From the NCBI GenBank assembly GCA_017656185.1, contig JACDOK010000020.1, positions 1 through 39,597 of the forward strand: 39,597 nucleotides of DNA, given 5' to 3'. A program made the position numbers and the translations under genes. Positions 7,333 through 15,617 of the stretch are shown one piece after another. The number at the start of each line of letters is the position of its first letter. The first letter of the stretch is position 1. The DNA is from Peptococcaceae bacterium. GTDB lineage: Bacteria; Bacillota; Desulfotomaculia; Desulfotomaculales; JACDOK01. The notes below the pieces were generated by a model. It had not been told where the DNA came from, searched no databases, and saw only the letters and a list, made by a program, of their open reading frames with translations.

Positions 7333-10311
7333 ATGGGTGTTGAAAAATCAGGCAGGGTAATGGTCGTAGGGGGCGGAATTGGGGGCATTCAAGCGGCATT
7401 GGACCTGGCTCAGGCCGGGTTTTCTGTTTATCTGGTTGAGCAAAGATATGCCATTGGCGGAACAATGCCGATATTATCGCGTACCTTTCCTTCCAACGAA
7501 TGTTCCCTGTGCAATATTTCTCCCAGGCTGGTAGAGTGCGGTAGGAAACCCGGCGTTACGGTAATGACCGGCACCGAAGTGCTTGCGGCCGAAGGCGAAC
7601 CGGGAGCCTTTAAGGTGCGGCTTTTGGAGCATCCCAGAAGCGTTTTGATCGATCGCTGCCGGGCATGCGGGGATTGTGCCGGGGTTTGCCCGGTGGAAGT
7701 TCCCGATGAATTTAATCAAGGATTGGCAAAAAGGAAAGCAATCTATCAACCGTACCCGCAGGGGTTTCCCAAGGCGTATGTGGTTGACAGGACGGCCTGC
7801 CTTGAATGCTCCGCCTGCGAAGCGGTTTGTAAACCGGAGGCCATAAATCGCGCGCAAAAACCGAGAGAGATTATGTTAGACGTAGGGGCCATTGTCCTGT
7901 GTCTCGGGTTCCAGCCGTTTGATCCGACCGGCCTGCAGCGATATGGTTACGGCAGGATCACTAATGTCATTACCAGCTTGGAATTTGAACGCGTGCTGAG
8001 TTCCGGAGGTCCTTCTCACGGTCGCCTCGTAATGCCGGACGGTAAAGTGCCCGGGAAGATAGCCTGGGTGCAGTGTGTGGGTTCACGTAAAAACAGTGAC
8101 GGCCAACGGCACTGCTCATCGGTATGCTGTATGGCAAGCATCAAAATGGCACTGGCGGCCACCGAGCAATCCGAGGTGGCTGTGGAAGCCGTTATCTTCC
8201 ACCAGGACGTGCGTACCTGGGGTAAGGGATATGAACGCTATTACCGCCGGGCACGGGACCAGGGCATCCGTTTCGAGCGTGCCGCCGTCGAGCGGGTGGA
8301 GGATGCAGGAGCCGGTCAGGTGCGAGTTGTGTTCGCCGGAGAGGACGGTAAAACACGGTATGAAAATTATGATCTGGTAGTGCTGGCAGTAGGAATGCAG
8401 CCTCACGACGACTTGCCCCGCCGTTTGAATTTAAAACTGACCGAGGACGGTTTTATTGCTACCGGCACCGGCAGCCTTGTCACTTCCCGCCCGGGTATTT
8501 ACGCCGCCGGCTGCTGTACCGGACCTAAGGATATTTCCGGTACCGTCACCGAAGCAGCCGCGGCTGCTTCCGAGGTAGCCGTGTTACTTGGCGGCGCGCG
8601 GGGAACAAACAGCAATAATGCTAAGCACGCTGCCTCCGAACGGGACGTTCGTGCCGAAACGCCCAAAGTAGGCGTGTTCGTTTGCCGCTGCGGCGTTAAC
8701 ATTGGCGGCGTGGTTGATGTTCCGCAAGTGGTAAGTGAAGCTAGCAAGATGGCCAATGTGGTCGCAGCCGAGGAGTTAACGTACGCTTGTTCACAAGACA
8801 GCCAAAACTATATCAAAGAGGTCATTCGTAAAAAGGGCCTGAACCGTCTTGTCATTGCCTCCTGCAGCCCTAGAACACACAAGTTTCTCTTTCAGAACAC
8901 TTTGCGCGAAGCCGGTATAAACCGTTATTTGTGTGAAATGACCAATATCCGTGACCACTGTGCCTGGGTACACGGGTCTGAGCCGCAAAAGGCTACCGCC
9001 AAGGCCGCCGGGCTGGTGCGGATGGCCGTGGCCAAAGCCCGTACGCTCGAACCGGTGGAAGAAATTACAGGTGCGGTAGTACCGTCGGCACTGGTAGTCG
9101 GGGCCGGCGCGGCAGGTTTATCGGCCGCTTTGGGACTGGCCGAGCAGGGTTTCGAAGTGCATCTTGTGGAAAAGTCGGATCACCTGGGCGGGTACGCTGC
9201 GCGGACCTATTTTGATCCCAGTGTGCCCGATTTACCTGCCTTTATCAGTAAGTTGATTGACCGGGTTATGACCCATCCTTTGATCTTTGCCCACCTGCAG
9301 CGCCAGGTGGCCGAAGTTCGAGGCCACATTGGAAATTTTACCAGTGTATTGGATAACGGAGATACGATCAAACACGGAGTGGCCGTGCTCGCCCCCGGAT
9401 CGGCAGAGTATCGCGGCGACGAATATCTGCCGGGAGACCCCGATGTGCTCACGCTGTCCGAGATGGATTCCCTTCTCGGGCGCGGCAAGGGTAATTCACT
9501 GCACAATGTGGTTTTCATACAGTGTGTGGGCTCTCGCAATGAGACACGGCCCTATTGCAGCCGTTCTTGCTGCACCCGCAGCTTGGACCTGGCACTGCAG
9601 GTTAAAGTGCAGTCTCCCGCGTGTAATGTCTACATTCTTTATCGCGATATGATGACCTTCGGCAGGTATGAAAAGCTCTACCAACGTGCACGCGGTGCCG
9701 GGGTGGTCTTTATCCGGTTTGACCCGGAAAAGAACAAACCCCGCGTTATTAGAAATGAAAACAACCTGACCGTTTCGGTTCCCGACCACATTTTACGGCG
9801 CACGCTCATTATCGACTGCGACAAAGTGGTACTGGCAACGGCAACTGTGCCGGATGACGTTAAAGCACTGGCCGGTTTGTTCAAAGTGGCGGCCGACAGC
9901 GACGGCTATTTCCTGGAAGCGCACCACAGCCTGCGGCCCGTCGATTTCGCAGCGGCAGGGATTTATATGTGCGGGGATGCTCACGCACCCAAAACCCTGG
10001 AGGAAAGTATCCTGCAGGCCAAGGCCGTTGCCGCTAGGGCCGGTGCCGTTTTAAACCGCGGGGTTGTCGAAGCGGGCGGTGTTTTCGCCCGGGTTGACCC
10101 CCAAAAATGTGTCACGTGTTTGAACTGTACTCTCATCTGTCCTTACAACGTACCGGTCATCAGAGAAAGGTACTCTGAAATCGAACCCATCCAGTGCCAG
10201 GGATGCGGTATTTGCGTGGCGGAATGTCCCAACAATGCCATTGACCTGGTAGGCTACCGGAAGGACCAGATGGCGGCCCAGGTGAGAGCGCTCTTACGGG
10301 GTGAGGTGTAA
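7333..10311 (+). CDS. hdrA: double HdrA-like flavin/iron-sulfur protein
   Basis: An electron-transfer flavoprotein of the heterodisulfide reductase A family, but with two HdrA cores in one chain (about 992 residues). Counting from ATG 7327: core 1 has GGGIGG (15-20), two [4Fe-4S] sites (C111/114/117/121 and C158/161/164/168) and a CxxxCC motif near 263-268. Core 2 begins with the canonical HdrA N-domain (FVCRCGVNIGG near 451), then VGAGAAG (591-597), a second CxxxCC motif, and a C-terminal 2[4Fe-4S] ferredoxin (C928/931/934/938, C957/960/963/967). It is followed by mvhD and the metV-metF pair. I infer it feeds methylene-THF reductase, possibly by flavin-based electron bifurcation. HdrB and HdrC are missing. 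ATG 7333 has AGGTGA 6 bases upstream; ATG 7327 has none. Confidence 0.9.
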   Translation: MGVEKSGRVMVVGGGIGGIQAALDLAQAGFSVYLVEQRYAIGGTMPILSRTFPSNECSLCNISPRLVECGRKPGVTVMTGTEVLAAEGEPGAFKVRLLEHPRSVLIDRCRACGDCAGVCPVEVPDEFNQGLAKRKAIYQPYPQGFPKAYVVDRTACLECSACEAVCKPEAINRAQKPREIMLDVGAIVLCLGFQPFDPTGLQRYGYGRITNVITSLEFERVLSSGGPSHGRLVMPDGKVPGKIAWVQCVGSRKNSDGQRHCSSVCCMASIKMALAATEQSEVAVEAVIFHQDVRTWGKGYERYYRRARDQGIRFERAAVERVEDAGAGQVRVVFAGEDGKTRYENYDLVVLAVGMQPHDDLPRRLNLKLTEDGFIATGTGSLVTSRPGIYAAGCCTGPKDISGTVTEAAAAASEVAVLLGGARGTNSNNAKHAASERDVRAETPKVGVFVCRCGVNIGGVVDVPQVVSEASKMANVVAAEELTYACSQDSQNYIKEVIRKKGLNRLVIASCSPRTHKFLFQNTLREAGINRYLCEMTNIRDHCAWVHGSEPQKATAKAAGLVRMAVAKARTLEPVEEITGAVVPSALVVGAGAAGLSAALGLAEQGFEVHLVEKSDHLGGYAARTYFDPSVPDLPAFISKLIDRVMTHPLIFAHLQRQVAEVRGHIGNFTSVLDNGDTIKHGVAVLAPGSAEYRGDEYLPGDPDVLTLSEMDSLLGRGKGNSLHNVVFIQCVGSRNETRPYCSRSCCTRSLDLALQVKVQSPACNVYILYRDMMTFGRYEKLYQRARGAGVVFIRFDPEKNKPRVIRNENNLTVSVPDHILRRTLIIDCDKVVLATATVPDDVKALAGLFKVAADSDGYFLEAHHSLRPVDFAAAGIYMCGDAHAPKTLEESILQAKAVAARAGAVLNRGVVEAGGVFARVDPQKCVTCLNCTLICPYNVPVIRERYSEIEPIQCQGCGICVAECPNNAIDLVGYRKDQMAAQVRALLRGEV

Positions 10312-10745
10312 TGAGTTCCTTTAAACCCAAGATTATTGCCTTTTGTTGCTATAACTGCGCCTATGCGGCGGCAGATTTGGCAGGGACGATGCGTTTGCAA
10401 TATGATCCCTGTGTTTCGGTAATAGGTGTGCCCTGTACCGGTGCAATAGATCTGACAACCGTTTTAACAGCTTTCGAAGAGGGTGCCGACGGGGTTTTTA
10501 TTGCCGGGTGCCTTAAGGGCGAATGTCATTATAAGGTCGGTAATCTGCGCGCTTTAGAGCGTGTCAAATATTTAAAGAGGGTCTTATCCGAAGCGGGCAT
10601 TGACGGTGACCGTTTGGAAATGTATTTTCTTTCTGCCGCCATGGGTTCCCGTTTTGCCGAAATTGCTAAAGAAATGACCGATCGTATCAGAGGGATGGGG
10701 CCGCTGCCGTTGAATGGCTGTCCTGAAGAGGGTGAGGGTAAATGA
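10311..10745 (+). CDS. mvhD: MvhD-like hydrogenase iron-sulfur (delta) subunit
   Basis: A 144-residue [2Fe-2S] electron-transfer subunit of the MvhD/FlpD family. It usually links HdrA to a hydrogenase or other dehydrogenase. Signatures are FCCYNCAYAAADLAGT at the N-terminus, GVPCTGAID and GCLKGECHYKVGN. The ATG overlaps the last base of the hdrA stop (TAATG), so the two are probably translationally coupled. No hydrogenase large or small subunit gene is nearby, so its partner here is likely HdrA with MetV/MetF. Confidence 0.92.
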   Translation: MSSFKPKIIAFCCYNCAYAAADLAGTMRLQYDPCVSVIGVPCTGAIDLTTVLTAFEEGADGVFIAGCLKGECHYKVGNLRALERVKYLKRVLSEAGIDGDRLEMYFLSAAMGSRFAEIAKEMTDRIRGMGPLPLNGCPEEGEGK

Positions 10746-11410
10746 TCGTGGCCGAAAGGAAACCGTTGGCCGAGATTGTGGCGGCGCTCGGGAAGTGCCG
10801 CAAAGTACTGGTGGTATCCTGTTCCGGGTGCACAGCGGTATGTTTTACCGGAGGGGCAAAACAAGCCGAGGTCCTGGCATCGTCCATACGTATGCATTAT
10901 CGAGTTGCCGGTGTCCCTGTTAATACAGGGACGGTTGCCGTGACCCGGCAGTGTGATCGTGAATTTCTGCAGCCTATCGAACATCGCTTAACCGGCGTTG
11001 ATGCTGTTGTATCCCTGGCGTGTGGCGTGGGCGTGCAGTTTTTGGCCGAAGCCTTTGCTGATTTATGGGTGGTGCCGGCACTTAATACCCGATTTGCCGG
11101 GGGGCGTGTGGGTACCACGCTTTGGGAGGAAAGGTGCCGGATGTGCGGAGACTGCATTCTTCATCTCACCGGGGGTATTTGCCCTGTAACCCGGTGCAGC
11201 AAGTCATTGCTGAACGGGCCTTGTGGTGGGGCTGCCGGGGAACACTGTGAAATCGACTCCTCGATCCCGTGCGCCTGGATCCATATCTACGAGCGCTTGA
11301 AAAGGGCCGGTAGACTGGAGCTTTGGCAGAAGCTGCAGCAGCCGAAGGATTGGAGCCGTGGAAACGCGGGAGGCTTGGGCCGGTTGGCAAGGGAGGATTA
11401 TTCAGAATGA
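10742..11410 (+). CDS. metV: methylene-THF reductase partner subunit (zinc/Fe-S)
   Basis: MetV of the MetFV-type methylenetetrahydrofolate reductase. Cysteine clusters are at C27/C30/C34 (SCSGCTAVC) and, C-terminally, C132/C135/C138/C147/C152/C161/C169/C177 (CRMCGDCILHLTGGICP...). These suit the iron-sulfur and zinc sites of the family. The 222-residue length is typical. It starts in ATGA, overlapping the mvhD stop by 4 bases, and its own stop overlaps the metF start in the same way. Such coupling suggests a stable HdrA-MvhD-MetVF complex, as described for Moorella (there with HdrB and HdrC). Confidence 0.93.
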   Translation: MIVAERKPLAEIVAALGKCRKVLVVSCSGCTAVCFTGGAKQAEVLASSIRMHYRVAGVPVNTGTVAVTRQCDREFLQPIEHRLTGVDAVVSLACGVGVQFLAEAFADLWVVPALNTRFAGGRVGTTLWEERCRMCGDCILHLTGGICPVTRCSKSLLNGPCGGAAGEHCEIDSSIPCAWIHIYERLKRAGRLELWQKLQQPKDWSRGNAGGLGRLAREDYSE

Positions 11411-12324
11411 AGGCGGGAAGCCGGCTGAAACAGGTGCTTCAAAAGGGCCATTTTGCCGTTACTTGTGAAATGGGACCTCCCAAATCCGCCCAAATACAGG
11501 GCATGCTTGCCAAAGCACGGGCGGTGAAGGGATATGTGGACGCTGTAAATGTTACGGATTGCCAGAGTGCGGTAGTCAGACTGTCAAGTCTCGCCGGGGC
11601 GGTGCACCTGCTGCGCGAGGGACTGGAGCCGGTGCTGCAGGTAACCTGCCGCGACCGCAACCGCATTGCGATACAGAGCGACTTGCTGGGAGCGTACAGC
11701 TTGGGTATTAGGAACGTACTCTGCCTGACGGGGGATCACCAGCGTTTTGGTAACCACCCGACGGCCAAGGGTGTCTTCGATCTCGATTCGGTACAGCTCG
11801 TGAACATTGTCAAAGGTTTTTCCGAGCGTCGTATCTTTGCTAACGGAGAACCGATTAAAGAGGGGGCGCCGGATTATTTCATCGGGGCGGTTGAAAATCC
11901 TTTTTCAGGCCCGCTGGAGCTGCGCGTGCTGCGCTTGGAAAAGAAAATCAGGGCGGGTGCCGCCTTTATCCAGACACAGGCCGTATTCGATTTGGAACGT
12001 TTCAAGCGTTTTATGTCCCTGGTGCGCGATCGGGGTCTCGATGAGAAATGCTTTATTTTGGCCGGTGTTATCCCCCCGAAAAGTGAACGCGCGGCAATCT
12101 TTATGCGGGATAAGGTACCCGGAATATCCGTCCCCGATGATATTGTTACCCGCCTGCGCAATGCCGCTGACCCTAAACAAGAAGGGATCCGGATTGCCAA
12201 AGAATTGATAAGCGCCGTTCAGAGTATTGAGGGTGTCAGCGGCGTACATATCATGGCCATAGGGTGGGAAGAAGTAGTACCGCAACTGGTTTCGGAAACG
12301 GGATTATACCCCCGTCCCGCGTGA
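11407..12324 (+). CDS. metF: 5,10-methylenetetrahydrofolate reductase
   Basis: Reduces methylene-THF to methyl-THF, the substrate of AcsE. A 305-residue FAD TIM barrel with VTCEMGPPK (family EixPP motif), DAVNVTD, VLQVTCRDRNR (folate-site motif), GIRNVLCLTGDH and FIQTQAVFD. An in-frame ATG at 11323 would add 28 residues inside metV. ATG 11407 is preferred because it forms the ATGA overlap with the metV stop and has GGAGG (11392-11396) 10 bases upstream. It is the last gene of the operon, closed by a terminator 3 bases later. Confidence 0.95.
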   Translation: MKAGSRLKQVLQKGHFAVTCEMGPPKSAQIQGMLAKARAVKGYVDAVNVTDCQSAVVRLSSLAGAVHLLREGLEPVLQVTCRDRNRIAIQSDLLGAYSLGIRNVLCLTGDHQRFGNHPTAKGVFDLDSVQLVNIVKGFSERRIFANGEPIKEGAPDYFIGAVENPFSGPLELRVLRLEKKIRAGAAFIQTQAVFDLERFKRFMSLVRDRGLDEKCFILAGVIPPKSERAAIFMRDKVPGISVPDDIVTRLRNAADPKQEGIRIAKELISAVQSIEGVSGVHIMAIGWEEVVPQLVSETGLYPRPA

Positions 12325-12326
12325 TA

Positions 12327-12350
12327 AAAGCGCCCAAAAGGCGCTTTCTT
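12327..12350. terminator. shared terminator between metF and gap
   Basis: The 8-bp stem AAAGCGCC (12327-12334) / GGCGCTTT (12340-12347) with loop CAAAA lies between the convergent metF and gap stop codons. T-rich flanks on one side and A-rich on the other let it work in both directions. Confidence 0.8.
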
Positions 12351-13407
12351 ACTTTCTTACCCTGGCGTATTCTCTTACCTTGTCCCTTGCTTGTTCCCCA
12401 AGGGTTTCACTGAAGTGCATATAAAGGACAATGTCCAGGAGCCGGTTACAGAATCCCCATTCATTATCGTACCAAGCTACTACTTTAACAAAATTGCCGT
12501 CAATAACAAAGGTAGACAGGCCGTCCACAATGGCCGAATGCGGATCTCCGGTATAGTCACGTGAAACCAGCGGGAGCTCTGAATAGGCAAGAATACCTTC
12601 TAATTCCCCTTCTGCCGCCGCCCGCAGCGTATCGTTAAGCTCCTCTTTAACGGTTGAGGTGTTGAGTTCGGCCACAAAGTCCACGATGGATACATCGGGC
12701 GTCGGTACCCGGAAAGCCAGACCGGTAAGTTTTCCTTCTAGATCGGGAATGGCCTGGCTGACGTTTTTGGCAGCGCCTGTAGTAGTTGGAATAATGGACA
12801 TGCCGGCAGCCCTGGCGCGGCGCAGGTCGCGATGGGGCAGGTCCAGCAGCCTCTGGTCATTGGTGTAGGAATGCGCTGTGGTCATAAAGCCTCTCTTGAC
12901 TTTGTACTTTTCGTGCAATACCTTAACAATGGGCGCCAGACAGTTCGTGGTACACGACCCGGCGGAGATAATATGATGTTCTCCGGGTTTATACCGGTGT
13001 TCGTTAACGCCCATAATTATCATGATATCTTCACCAGTAGCCGGTGCCGAAATGACGACTTTTTTAGCCCCGGCATCCAGGTGTTTTCTGGCATCATCGG
13101 CTTTGCGAAAACGCCCTGTAGACTCAATAACGTATTCTACGCCAAGCTCCCCCCAGGGGAGACGGGACGGATCCGCTTCGGAAAAAACCTTGATCTCCTG
13201 GTCTTCGACCCAAAAGCTGTTTTCTTGGGCACGTACATCCGGCGGAAAGACGCCGTGCACCGAGTCATACTTCAGGAGATGTGCCAGGGTGGCGGCGTTA
13301 GTAAGGTCGTTGATGGCTACCACCTCGATGTCGTGATGGTCATAGACCACGCGCAGGAAATTACGGCCAATGCGGCCAAAACCGTTAATGCCGACCTTAA
13401 TAGCCAT
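12349..13407 (-). CDS. gap: glyceraldehyde-3-phosphate dehydrogenase
   Basis: Oxidises and phosphorylates glyceraldehyde 3-phosphate in glycolysis/gluconeogenesis. The N-terminal Rossmann motif is INGFGRIGR. The catalytic Cys is C152 in SAGSCTTNCLAP (the family usually has SNASCTTN) and the base is H179 in TTAHSYTND. D34 in NDLTN and the Leu-Pro pair in LLDLPHRD favour NAD over NADP. About 352 residues, slightly longer than usual because of the C-terminal tail. The ATG follows AAGGAGGAG. No pgk, tpi or cggR is adjacent. Confidence 0.96.
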   Translation of the reverse strand: MAIKVGINGFGRIGRNFLRVVYDHHDIEVVAINDLTNAATLAHLLKYDSVHGVFPPDVRAQENSFWVEDQEIKVFSEADPSRLPWGELGVEYVIESTGRFRKADDARKHLDAGAKKVVISAPATGEDIMIIMGVNEHRYKPGEHHIISAGSCTTNCLAPIVKVLHEKYKVKRGFMTTAHSYTNDQRLLDLPHRDLRRARAAGMSIIPTTTGAAKNVSQAIPDLEGKLTGLAFRVPTPDVSIVDFVAELNTSTVKEELNDTLRAAAEGELEGILAYSELPLVSRDYTGDPHSAIVDGLSTFVIDGNFVKVVAWYDNEWGFCNRLLDIVLYMHFSETLGEQARDKVREYARVRK

Positions 13408-13485
13408 TGCTAAACTCCTCCTTCAGTTGGGAAATGATATCAAAATATTTGGTATGTGTACACTAATAACTTGGTAAAGTCTTCA

Positions 13486-13498
13486 GGGTATTATACCC
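13486..13498. promoter_or_regulatory. 13-bp palindrome between divergent gap and ttcA
   Basis: GGGTATTATACCC is a perfect palindrome about one central base in the 147-bp divergent intergenic region. The inner ATTATA is AT-rich and could overlap a -10 element. It could be an operator for either gene. No regulator binding is known. Confidence 0.3.
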
Positions 13499-13554
13499 GC
13501 TTTAATTTCGTTTATACTGTTGCTTGTGAAGCACAGACCGGCAATTTGGAAAGG

Positions 13555-14295
13555 ATGAAGCGATATCTTATGAGAAACCGCCACAGCTGGTTTTTAACCA
13601 GGGTAAAACGTGCGATCAAAGATTACGATATGATTCCAAGAGGTGCAAAGATCCTCGTGTCTGTGTCGGGGGGCAAGGACAGCATATCACTTTTGTATAT
13701 CCTCTTTCTGCTGCAGCACTACTCGCATTTAGACTTCCAGCTGGAGGCCGTCCATATCAATTTGGGGTGGGGTGAGGTAGATACGGGTCCTTTGGAGGCC
13801 CTGTGTACAAAGCTGGACGTGCCCCTGTACCTGAAATCCTATCCGGTTGCTTCCATTATTCAGAAAAGAGGGGAAAAAAGTCCTTGCGCCCTATGTGCCA
13901 AGTTAAGATCAGGTATTGTCAACAGCATCGCTTTGGATGTCGGTGCCGGCTTGGTGGCTACCGGCCACCACCTCGATGATGTTGTGGAAACCTTTTTCCT
14001 TAACATGATTTTTGCGGGACAGTTAAAAACGTTTTTACCCAAGACCTATTTAAGCAACACGGGCCTGACCTTGATTAGGCCCCTGGTATATGTAACCGAA
14101 AAGACTTTGGCATCCCTGCGGGAAAAAGAAGGCCTGCCGCTGATACATAACCCGTGTCCCTACAACGGAAACACTAAGCGCGAAGAAATGAAGGATCTTG
14201 TGTCTTCGATTACCCAACGCTATCCCGATTTCTACGACAAGTTTCTCACGTCGCTGCAAAATGTCAGCTTTGAAAACCTGTGGAAACAGCGTTAG
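13555..14295 (+). CDS. TtcA-like PP-loop tRNA thiolation ATPase
   Basis: A PP-loop ATPase of the TtcA/TtuA superfamily that adenylates a tRNA base before sulfur insertion. The ATP loop is SVSGGKDS, followed by CALCAKLRSG (a CxxC that would bind the cluster in TtcA), ATGHHLDDVVET, and a third Cys in NPCPYNG. Specificity for tRNA C32 is inferred, not shown. The longest frame opens at GTG 13456, but that region has no Shine-Dalgarno. ATG 13555 and ATG 13570 lie just after or within GGAAAGGATG and suit the family's short N-terminus better. The 3' end overlaps the convergent capA by 32 bases. Confidence 0.8.
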   Translation: MKRYLMRNRHSWFLTRVKRAIKDYDMIPRGAKILVSVSGGKDSISLLYILFLLQHYSHLDFQLEAVHINLGWGEVDTGPLEALCTKLDVPLYLKSYPVASIIQKRGEKSPCALCAKLRSGIVNSIALDVGAGLVATGHHLDDVVETFFLNMIFAGQLKTFLPKTYLSNTGLTLIRPLVYVTEKTLASLREKEGLPLIHNPCPYNGNTKREEMKDLVSSITQRYPDFYDKFLTSLQNVSFENLWKQR

Positions 14296-15481
14296 GGTCA
14301 GATAACATATGCAAGTACGGGCGATCCAAAAGCTGCTGCAATTCTTCCCGGACCTGTGTCATACGGTGATAGTCCTGCGGGGTTAAAAGCGGATCACGAC
14401 CGTTTTCACAGGCGGCAATGGCCTGGGTTACCGGTAAAACACGGTACTGTTTTTTACCGCCACGATAAAACGTATCAACCCAGACCGGAACGTAATTTAC
14501 TTTACTGACAACCACCTTGTCCCGGTAATGATCCTTAGAAATTTGCAATACCAGTATAATGCCACTGTCGGAATACCGCCAGCGCTGGTCAGAAACGAAG
14601 TTGCCCAGGGAATAGGCAATATAGCAGTTTCTAACCCGGTCGTCCTCGACAACCTGCATAAGTTCAACGGGCTGTACAACGTGCGGGTGCGTACCTATGA
14701 TTACGTCTACGCCCTGCCGGCATAATTCATGCGCGATATCGCGTTGGCTGCGGCTTGGAGTACGCTGATACTCAATGCCAAAATGGAGAAAAGCAATAAT
14801 AACGTCGGGATTTTCCGCCTTGAGAGCGGCAATATCCTGAGACACGGCATCAAGTTCCAGAATATTGACGGCATAGGGATGCTCTGGCGGAAGAGGTAGA
14901 CCGTTAGTGAAAGTGGTATAGTTCAAACACCCGATTTTTATGCCGTTAACCTCCGCGATAAAAGCACGACGCCGCTCTTCCGGGCTGCGGTTGGTTCCGA
15001 TATGATGCAGGCCGACCCGCTCCAGACATTCAATGGTGTTTACAATCCCCTCCCATCCCCTATCCAGACTATGGTTGTTGGCGGTGGTTACCAGGTCGAA
15101 ACCGGCGTTTTTGAGGGCATCTGCGAGCTCATCCGGGGTGTTGAAACAGGGATAACCTGAAAAGCCCAAGGAACGTCCCGCCAGGCGTGTCTCAAGATTC
15201 GCCACGGCGTAGTCAACACCGTTGATGTAGGATTCCACAGGGCTGAAGAGGGGCTCAAAACGGTAGTTACTGCCTTCTTTGGCTGCATTGACAATAGGCA
15301 TATGCATAAGTAGATCTCCCACGGCACAAAGGGTTATTGTCGTCTCAAGCCTGGGTTCAGGAGGTATTGCCTTTCCCGGGTGAGGTACCACTTCCCCGGT
15401 CATAACACCTGCTGAACCGGCAATACCCCACAAAAAAACCATTACGCCCGCGAGGTATAAGTTCAGGGCCAGTTTTGGCAT
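14264..15481 (-). CDS. CapA family protein (PgsA-like metallophosphatase fold)
   Basis: A cell-surface protein of the CapA/PgsA family, about 405 residues. An N-terminal hydrophobic signal/anchor (near residues 5-25) is followed by the calcineurin-like fold with LCAVGDLLMH, NLETRL, TTANNHSLDRG, FLHFGIEYQ, IGTHPHVVQP and YSLGNFVSDQ. The family is linked to poly-gamma-glutamate or capsule work, but capB and capC are absent, so the substrate is unknown. The start is set at minus-strand ATG 15481, preceded by AAAGGTGG at 5 bases, rather than the longer frame at 15523. Confidence 0.85.
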   Translation of the reverse strand: MPKLALNLYLAGVMVFLWGIAGSAGVMTGEVVPHPGKAIPPEPRLETTITLCAVGDLLMHMPIVNAAKEGSNYRFEPLFSPVESYINGVDYAVANLETRLAGRSLGFSGYPCFNTPDELADALKNAGFDLVTTANNHSLDRGWEGIVNTIECLERVGLHHIGTNRSPEERRRAFIAEVNGIKIGCLNYTTFTNGLPLPPEHPYAVNILELDAVSQDIAALKAENPDVIIAFLHFGIEYQRTPSRSQRDIAHELCRQGVDVIIGTHPHVVQPVELMQVVEDDRVRNCYIAYSLGNFVSDQRWRYSDSGIILVLQISKDHYRDKVVVSKVNYVPVWVDTFYRGGKKQYRVLPVTQAIAACENGRDPLLTPQDYHRMTQVREELQQLLDRPYLHMLSDPNAVSTGFQS

Positions 15482-15617
15482 GTTTACCACCTTTAGCCAG
15501 TATTCGACCCGGGCTGAGAACATCCTGCTTGTTTACCGGGGTTGCAGTTAAATCACAAGAAGTTTAAACTTAGTTCTAAGATGTCTTGGTAAATAAGGGT
15601 AAATGGGGTGATGTGTA

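Noticed and set aside
10529-10984. 151-codon minus-strand frame over mvhD/metV
   Set aside because: Overlaps two well-supported genes and shows no domain.
12832-13413. 193-codon open frame on + inside gap
   Set aside because: It is antisense to an unmistakable GAPDH gene, has no recognisable domain and is a by-product of its codon bias.
13456-13554. N-terminal extension of the TtcA-like gene from GTG 13456
   Set aside because: No Shine-Dalgarno, covers the divergent promoter region and does not resemble the family.
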